Assembly: GCF_013409045.1 (NCBI RefSeq)
Contig: NZ_JACCBT010000001.1
Location: 3,100,001-3,164,000 of the forward strand
Source: Actinomadura citrea
GTDB taxonomy: Bacteria > Actinomycetota > Actinomycetes > Streptosporangiales > Streptosporangiaceae
DNA: 64,000 bases
Direction: 5' to 3'
The notes below the pieces were generated by a model, which was not told the origin of the DNA, did no database searches, and worked only from the letters and a program-made list of their open reading frames with translations. Below are positions 59,323 through 64,000 of the stretch, piece by piece. Both the position numbers and the translations under genes were made by a program. Each line of letters begins with the position of its first letter. Position 1 is the first letter of the stretch.

Positions 59323-59898
59323 CTATCCCTCTTCGGCCGCGCTGCGGGCCATGGCCTTGAGCTCGGAGACGACATCGTCCAGCGGGGCGACGTCGCGGTG
59401 GGCGCGGCACAGGATGGTGGCGCCCTCGACGGCCGCGACGATGAGGCGGGCCAGGCGGGACGCGCGGTCGTCGGGGACGCCGGCGTTGCCGAGCCCGGTG
59501 GCGAGCGTGTCCTGCCAGCGCCCGAACGCGGCCGCGGCGGCCGCGGCGAGCTGCGGGGCGTCGTCGTGGGACTCGACGGTGACGGCGACGACGGGACAGC
59601 CGGCGCGGAACTCGCTCTTGATCAGGACCTGCCGCCACCAGCCCACGAAGGCGTCCACGGCCGACGCGGCGTCGCCGCCCTCGGTGGCGGCGAGGATGCC
59701 GGCGTTGAGGAACTCGCCGGCGTAGCGGACGGCCTCCTCGGCGAGCTGCGCCTTGCCGCCGGGGAAGTGGTGGTAGATCGACCCGCGCGGGGCGCCGCTG
59801 TGCGTGATGACGTCGCGGAACCCGGTGCCGCTGTAGCCGCGCTCGCGGAAGAGGTAGGCGGCGCTGCGCACCATGCGTTCCCTGCTGTCCGTCCCCAT
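59323..59898 (-). CDS. TetR-family regulator (LmrA/YxaF-like)
   Basis: This 191-residue protein has the TetR helix-turn-helix ERMVRSAAYLFRERGYSGTGFRDVITHSGAPRGSIYHHFPGGK in sections, of the LmrA/YxaF subgroup with GSIYHHFPGGK. The C-terminal domain (AVDAFVGWWRQVLIKSEFRAGCPVVAV) is its ligand domain, with the CPVVAV stretch typical of the subgroup. ATG 59898. Three related palindromes stand between it and the divergent enoyl-CoA hydratase gene, so it should repress itself and that gene. Confidence 0.92.
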   Translation of the reverse strand: MGTDSRERMVRSAAYLFRERGYSGTGFRDVITHSGAPRGSIYHHFPGGKAQLAEEAVRYAGEFLNAGILAATEGGDAASAVDAFVGWWRQVLIKSEFRAGCPVVAVTVESHDDAPQLAAAAAAAFGRWQDTLATGLGNAGVPDDRASRLARLIVAAVEGATILCRAHRDVAPLDDVVSELKAMARSAAEEG

Positions 59899-59906
59899 GC
59901 GACGAT

Positions 59907-59983
59907 TATGACATTCATCATACGGTCCTCGCGTTGACTATGACGACCGTCATGGAGAACTTTGGCTATGCCGTACGTCATAG
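59907..59983. promoter_or_regulatory. Three TATGAC-type operators between TetR and enoyl-CoA hydratase genes
   Basis: TATGACATTCATCATA (59907-59922), ATGACGACCGTCAT (59940-59953, perfect 6-bp arms) and CTATGCCGTACGTCATAG (59966-59983) are related palindromes with centres about 32 and 28 nt apart. TTGACT (59934) could be the -35 of the hydratase gene, with the middle operator in the promoter spacer. A further perfect palindrome, TACTCGCGAGTA, lies at 59988-59999. Confidence 0.75.
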
Positions 59984-60068
59984 TTAGTACTCGCGAGTAG
60001 GGTCGGCTGAGGCACGCGATGAGGGCACGTGCTCCGAGACGGGGCCGGGCGGGAAGAAGGAGACGTTC

Positions 60069-60734
60069 GTGATCGACCTCCAGCGCGACGGAGACGTGTA
60101 CGTCCTGCGGTTCGACGCGGGTGAGAACCGGTTCGGCCCCGACTTCCTCGACGCGGTCGAGGGGGCCCTCGACTCGGTGGCCAAGAACGACGGCCCGGGC
60201 GCGCTCGTCACCGTCGGCACCGGCAAGTTCTACTCCAACGGCCTGGACCTGGACTGGCTCGGCGCCAACCAGGACAGGTTCGAGGAGTACCTGCGGCGCG
60301 TGCACGCCCTGTACGCGCGCGTCCTGTCGCTGCCGATGCCGACGGTCGCGGCGCTGAACGGCCACGCCTTCGCGGGCGGGGGCATGCTCGCCCTCGCCCA
60401 CGACTTCGCCGTCATGCGCACCGACCGCGGCTACTTCTGCCTGCCCGAGGTCGATCTCGGGATGAGCTTCACGCCGGGGATGAACGCGCTGATCACGGCG
60501 CGGCTGTCGACGGCCACCGCGCACGAGGCGATGCTCACCGGCCGCCGCTACGCCGCGGAGCAGGCGCGCGAGGCCGGGATCGTGCAGCGCGTCGCGCCCG
60601 AGGAGGAGGTGCTTCCCGCCGCCGTGGAGTGGGCGGCCTCGCTGGCGAGCAAGAACGGGCCGGGCGTGGCGACGATCCGCACCGCGATCTACCGGCGGGC
60701 GCTGGACGCGCTGAACGGCCCCGCGCTGCCGTGA
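60069..60734 (+). CDS. Enoyl-CoA hydratase/isomerase family protein
   Basis: This 221-residue crotonase-fold protein contains VLRFDAGENRFGPDFLDAV, GTGKFYSNGLDLDWLGA and the oxyanion-hole stretch ALNGHAFAGGGMLALAHDF. The usual second catalytic acid is replaced in the segment CLPEVDLGMSF, and the protein is short (221 instead of about 260), as in the delta-3,2-enoyl-CoA isomerase-like (PCI/ECI) group. GTG 60069 has AAGGAGA upstream. It is divergent from a TetR gene with three operators and is probably the main regulated target. Confidence 0.88.
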   Translation: MIDLQRDGDVYVLRFDAGENRFGPDFLDAVEGALDSVAKNDGPGALVTVGTGKFYSNGLDLDWLGANQDRFEEYLRRVHALYARVLSLPMPTVAALNGHAFAGGGMLALAHDFAVMRTDRGYFCLPEVDLGMSFTPGMNALITARLSTATAHEAMLTGRRYAAEQAREAGIVQRVAPEEEVLPAAVEWAASLASKNGPGVATIRTAIYRRALDALNGPALP

Positions 60735-60814
60735 GCCCTCCTCTCGGACGCGGGCCGGGAGTAGGTTACGTTCGACTGGAATCGGATTCGGTTTAGGAAG
60801 GGGCGCGGGACACC

Positions 60815-61861
60815 ATGCGCATCGGTATGGCGCTCAGCTACTCGGGCGGTTTCAAGGAGACCGTCGAGGAGCTCGCCGACTACGAGAAGGCCGGCCTCGA
60901 CATCGTCTACGTCGCGGAGGCCTACAGCTTCGACGCGGTGAGCCAGATGGGCTACATCGCCGCCAGGACCGAGCGGGTGGAGATCGCCTCCGGCATCCTC
61001 AACATCTACTCGCGCACCCCGACCGCGATCGCCCAGACCGCCGCGGGGCTGGACTACGTCTCCGACGGGCGGTTCACGCTCGGCATCGGCGCGTCCGGCC
61101 CGCAGGTCATCGAGGGCTTCCACGGGGTCCCCTACACCGCGCCGCTCGGCCGCACCCGGGAGATCATCGAGATCTGCCGCAAGGTGTGGCGCCGCGAGCG
61201 GGTGCAGCACGACGGCAGGTACTACCACCTGCCGCTGCCGGAGGGGCAGGGCACCGGCCTCGGCAAGGCGCTCAAGCTCATCAACCACCCGGTGCGCGCC
61301 GACATCCCGATCATGGTCGCCGCCATCGGCCCGAAGAACGTCGAGCTGACCGCCGAGATCGCCAACGGCTGGGAGCCGATCTTCTACGTGCCGGAGAAGG
61401 CCGCGGACGTGTGGGGCGCCTCCCTCGCGGCCGGGAAGGCCAAGCGCGACCCCGCGCTCGGCGAGCTCGACGTGGTCGGGCAGTCCCCGCTCGCCATCGG
61501 CGACGACGTGAAGGGCTTCCTGGAGTTCGGCCGTCCGATGGCCGCCCTCTACATCGGCGGCATGGGCGCCAAGGGCAAGAACTTCTACAACGACCTCGCC
61601 CGGCGCTACGGCTACGAGAAGGAGGCCGAGGAGATCCAGGACCTCTACCTCGACGGCAAGAAGGACGAGGCCGCCGCGAAGGTCCCGCAGGAGCTGCTGG
61701 AGAAGATGTCCCTCATCGGCCCCGAGGCCCACGTCCGGGAGCGGCTCGCCGCGATGAAGGAGTCCGGCGTCACGACGCTCAACGTGGCCCCGATCGCGGG
61801 CGACCACAAGAGCCGGCTCGCCCTGATCGAGAAGGTCAAGGAGATGGCGGGCGGACTCTGA
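60815..61861 (+). CDS. LLM-class F420-dependent oxidoreductase
   Basis: This 348-residue luciferase-like TIM-barrel protein has MRIGMALSYSGGFKETVEEL at the start, YVAEAYSFDAVSQMGYIAART, RFTLGIGASGPQVIEGFHG and PIMVAAIGPKNVELTAEIANGW. This is the F420-dependent branch found in mycobacteria and actinomycetes. The substrate is unknown. AGGAAGGGG precedes the ATG. A long perfect hairpin follows the stop. Its 3' end overlaps the convergent membrane-protein gene by 26 nt. Confidence 0.9.
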   Translation: MRIGMALSYSGGFKETVEELADYEKAGLDIVYVAEAYSFDAVSQMGYIAARTERVEIASGILNIYSRTPTAIAQTAAGLDYVSDGRFTLGIGASGPQVIEGFHGVPYTAPLGRTREIIEICRKVWRRERVQHDGRYYHLPLPEGQGTGLGKALKLINHPVRADIPIMVAAIGPKNVELTAEIANGWEPIFYVPEKAADVWGASLAAGKAKRDPALGELDVVGQSPLAIGDDVKGFLEFGRPMAALYIGGMGAKGKNFYNDLARRYGYEKEAEEIQDLYLDGKKDEAAAKVPQELLEKMSLIGPEAHVRERLAAMKESGVTTLNVAPIAGDHKSRLALIEKVKEMAGGL

Positions 61862-62555
61862 CGGACCGCCTCCGCCGCCGCCGCCGCCGGCGGCGGAGGC
61901 GCCCGAGCCGGAGGCCCGTCCCGGGCCCGAACGGCGGGACGTCCAGCTCGAACAGCACGCGGAGCAGGACACCGCCGCCGAACAAGGCGGCCCCCCATTT
62001 CAGGGAGGTGCCCGGATCTCCCACCGAGCCGGCGGGACGCGGGGCGAGGCGGCCGCGCGGGTCGTACACGACCTGGATGCGTTCGCCTCGGTCCGCGACC
62101 CTGGACCCGGTCGTCATCGTCCGCACCCGCGGCTCGGCGCAGGCGAGGTCGTGGTCGTAGTAGACGTCCGTGGTCGTGTTCCCGTCGCTGTCGGTGCTGG
62201 TGACCTCGCGCCGGTCGACCTTCTGAACCGTGCACGCCGTGGTCCGGCCGCGCTCGTGCAGAGCCTGGTCCGACACGGCGTGCGCGAGCATGGACGCTCC
62301 GACGACCAGCAGGAGGAAGGCGCCGAAGAAGACCAGGACGTTCTCGTAGCGCAGCTGTGTGAAGACCAGCAGGGCGTATCCGGCCATCATCATCACGAAG
62401 AGCAGCGCCGTGCCCGCCCAGTTGTCCGCCAGCGTCGACGGCCCGTAGGCGACCAGGGCGGCCTGCGCGACGATCAGCGCCGTCCCGGTCAGGGGCGCGC
62501 CGACCGCCAGCAGCGCCGCCAGGGCCCAGTCCGGCCGCTTCCCGTACCCCGCCAT
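61836..62555 (-). CDS. Four-TM membrane protein of unknown function
   Basis: This 239-residue protein has four hydrophobic segments (about residues 10-35, 45-65, 70-95 and 185-203). Between the last two is an exposed domain (TTACTVQKVDRREVTSTD, then TTTDVYYDHDLACAEP and RIQVVYDPRGRLAPR), which resembles DUF3592-type domains. The C-terminal tail is a run of arginines from the terminator-like CGG/CCG repeat. The conserved part probably ends before this run. ATG 62555 was used. Function is unknown. Confidence 0.75.
   Translation of the reverse strand: MAGYGKRPDWALAALLAVGAPLTGTALIVAQAALVAYGPSTLADNWAGTALLFVMMMAGYALLVFTQLRYENVLVFFGAFLLLVVGASMLAHAVSDQALHERGRTTACTVQKVDRREVTSTDSDGNTTTDVYYDHDLACAEPRVRTMTTGSRVADRGERIQVVYDPRGRLAPRPAGSVGDPGTSLKWGAALFGGGVLLRVLFELDVPPFGPGTGLRLGRLRRRRRRRRRRSVRVRPPSP
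61867..61901. terminator. 13-bp perfect hairpin made of CCG/CGG repeats
   Basis: CGCCTCCGCCGCC (61867-61879) and GGCGGCGGAGGCG (61889-61901) are perfect complements with a 9-nt loop. The element starts 6 nt after the F420 enzyme stop and is a likely terminator. It is also inside the 3' end of the convergent gene, where it encodes the run of about ten arginines. Confidence 0.75.
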
Positions 62556-62682
62556 CGGAACCCGTTCCGTCGTCGATCCGTGTCCCTGATGAGATGCGCG
62601 GATCCGCCGACCGGATCGCCACCTGATCCTTACTTCTCGCGGCGGGCGGAACCGTAGGGGGAGAAGCCGGGGAGGGGCGGGC

Positions 62683-64000
62683 TCACAGGGCCGCGTCGAC
62701 CTCCTTGGCGACGCGCTCGCCGGAGCGGACGGCGCCGTCCATGTAGCCCGTCCAGTAGCCGGACGTCTCGGTGCCCGCCCAGTGGACCCGGCCGCAGGGC
62801 TCGCGCAGCGCGGGGCCGAACGCGGTGAGCGCGCCGGGCGGGGCGACGCCGACGGGACCGCCGCCGCTCCAGGTCTCGTTGTCCCAGCGCTGGAAGGCCG
62901 TCAGCGTCGGGTTCGCGGCCTTGTCGCCGAACAGCTTGGTGAACGAGTCGAGTCCCGCCGCCCGGACGTCCGCGGCGGGCGCGCCGTCCAGCTTCCTGAT
63001 GTTGGCCTGGTTCATGAAGCCCATCAGGATGCCCCGCGACCCGTCCGGCGGGCTGTTGTCGAACGTCGCGTCGATGGCGCCGCTGTCGGCCACGGCCTGC
63101 CCGGTCAGCCCGTCCGCCCGCCAGAACGGCGTGTCGTAGACGGCGACGAACTTGGCGACCGAGCCCATCGGGTACCGCTGCACGAGCTGCGCCCGGCTCG
63201 CGGGCAGCGCCGGCGAGAAGTCGATCTTCCCGGCGATCGCCGGGGACATCGCCACCACGACCCGCTCGGCCGACACCGTGATCCCGTCGGCGGTCACCGT
63301 CACACCGCCCGCTTCTGTGACGATCGACCGGACCGGCGCGTTGTAGTGGACGATGTCGCCGAGCCGTGCCGCAAGCCGGATCGGCACCTCCTGCGAGCCG
63401 CCGACGAACCGCGACTCCTGCGCCCCGCCCCTGGTGTTGATCAACCGGTCGATCGTCCCCGGGTTGGCCTCGTTGCCCGCCGAGGCCGCGTAGTTCAGCA
63501 GGTAGAGCAGCGAGACCTCCTGCGAGCGCACCGACAGCGTGGAGGAGGCGAACGCGTCCATCAGGAACCGCGCGCCGCTGCTCAGCGAGTTGGACCGCGA
63601 CCACGTGTGGAAGGTCTGCGCGTCCCACTCCTCGGCCTTGGCCGCCTTCCACGGCTCGCCGACCGGCACCTCCTTGACCATGCCGCCGAGCTTGAGCAGC
63701 GCCAGCTCCAGGTCGACCACGCCCCAGTCAGGCGGGACCGCGCCGAGCAGGCCGTCGGTCGCGTACAGCGACCGCTTGCCGCCCCGGTAGTAGACGTTCT
63801 TGCCCTCGTTGTAGGTGGCATAGGTGTCGACGCCCATGTCCTTGGCGAGCGCGGCGATGCGGTCCTGCGTCGGGCCGATGAACTCGGCGCCGCCCTCGTT
63901 GGTGGTGCCGTCGCCGAGCGGCATCCCGTAGACGCGGCCGCCGGGACGGTCCCGCGCCTCCAGCACGACCACGGACCGGCCCGCCGCGACGAGGTCGCGG
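62683..64000 (-). CDS. Flavin-containing amine oxidase, 5'-truncated by window edge
   Basis: The visible 439 residues continue beyond the window end. The FAD-associated motif VVLEARDRPGGRVYG appears at the edge of the window, just after an open run on the minus strand, so the GxGxxG loop lies outside. The body contains EGGAEFIGPTQDRIAAL, FVGGSQEVPIRLAARLGD and, at the C-terminus, GRVHWAGTETSGYWTGYMDGAVRSGERVAKEV, the hallmark of monoamine-oxidase-type enzymes. It oxidises an unknown amine to an imine with H2O2. It ends 127 nt from the neighbouring gene. Confidence 0.92.
   Translation of the reverse strand, partial: RDLVAAGRSVVVLEARDRPGGRVYGMPLGDGTTNEGGAEFIGPTQDRIAALAKDMGVDTYATYNEGKNVYYRGGKRSLYATDGLLGAVPPDWGVVDLELALLKLGGMVKEVPVGEPWKAAKAEEWDAQTFHTWSRSNSLSSGARFLMDAFASSTLSVRSQEVSLLYLLNYAASAGNEANPGTIDRLINTRGGAQESRFVGGSQEVPIRLAARLGDIVHYNAPVRSIVTEAGGVTVTADGITVSAERVVVAMSPAIAGKIDFSPALPASRAQLVQRYPMGSVAKFVAVYDTPFWRADGLTGQAVADSGAIDATFDNSPPDGSRGILMGFMNQANIRKLDGAPAADVRAAGLDSFTKLFGDKAANPTLTAFQRWDNETWSGGGPVGVAPPGALTAFGPALREPCGRVHWAGTETSGYWTGYMDGAVRSGERVAKEVDAAL

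Overview
This window comes from a high-GC actinomycete. The supporting signs are extreme G/C third-position bias, many GTG and TTG starts, -10 boxes lying 6-7 nt upstream of start codons (leaderless style), a DUF5753 regulator/DUF397 pair, an F420-type luciferase-family enzyme, and a riboflavin operon with a RibM-type transporter. A member of the Streptosporangiales such as Actinomadura fits best, but that placement is inference. No rRNA, tRNA, phage or insertion sequence is visible.

Layout. 0-8.4 kb: end of a PAP2 phosphatase gene, rpe, a HAD phosphatase, a convergent P-loop ATPase, then an FMN riboswitch controlling ribE-ribM-ribBA-ribH, followed by hisG and a PH-domain membrane protein. 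8.5-11.8 kb (minus strand): sulfite oxidase, methanethiol oxidase (SBP56) and a membrane protein, which look like one C1-sulfur operon. 11.9-35.6 kb: a large N-heterocycle catabolic region. It holds molybdo-hydroxylase maturation genes (coxD, coxE, xdhC, mocA-like), a DUF6986 aldolase, an aldose epimerase, an AllG/AllF/AllH-type carbamoyltransferase operon, a PucR regulator, a uracil/xanthine-type permease, a three-subunit form-II molybdenum hydroxylase, a CoxG-like protein and HyuA/HyuB. 35.6-45.8 kb: mixed genes, including a WhiJ-like regulator/DUF397/ATPase module, a phospholipase D-like enzyme, a CaiB-family CoA-transferase and a MatB-like acyl-CoA synthetase. 45.9-49.7 kb: an ABC exporter with its own two-component system. 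49.8-53.2 kb: an aminotransferase, carbamate kinase and a barbiturase/cyanuric-acid hydrolase-family enzyme. 56-59.3 kb: the shikimate operon aroC-aroK-aroB-aroQ. The window ends with a TetR regulator and its operators, an enoyl-CoA hydratase, an F420 enzyme and a partial amine oxidase.

How the parts may fit. The permease, the molybdenum hydroxylase, the ring-opening amidohydrolase, the AllFGH-type carbamoyltransferase, carbamate kinase and the MatB-like ligase can be assembled into an oxidative pyrimidine (or purine) route. In it the urea carbon would leave as carbamoyl phosphate and yield ATP, instead of being lost as urea. The oxalurate-to-ureidomalonate analogy behind this idea is set out in the findings. 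Promoters in the 21.8-31.7 kb region share a TTGGCAGAT-like box about 25-31 nt upstream of the predicted -10, which may be the binding site of PucR.
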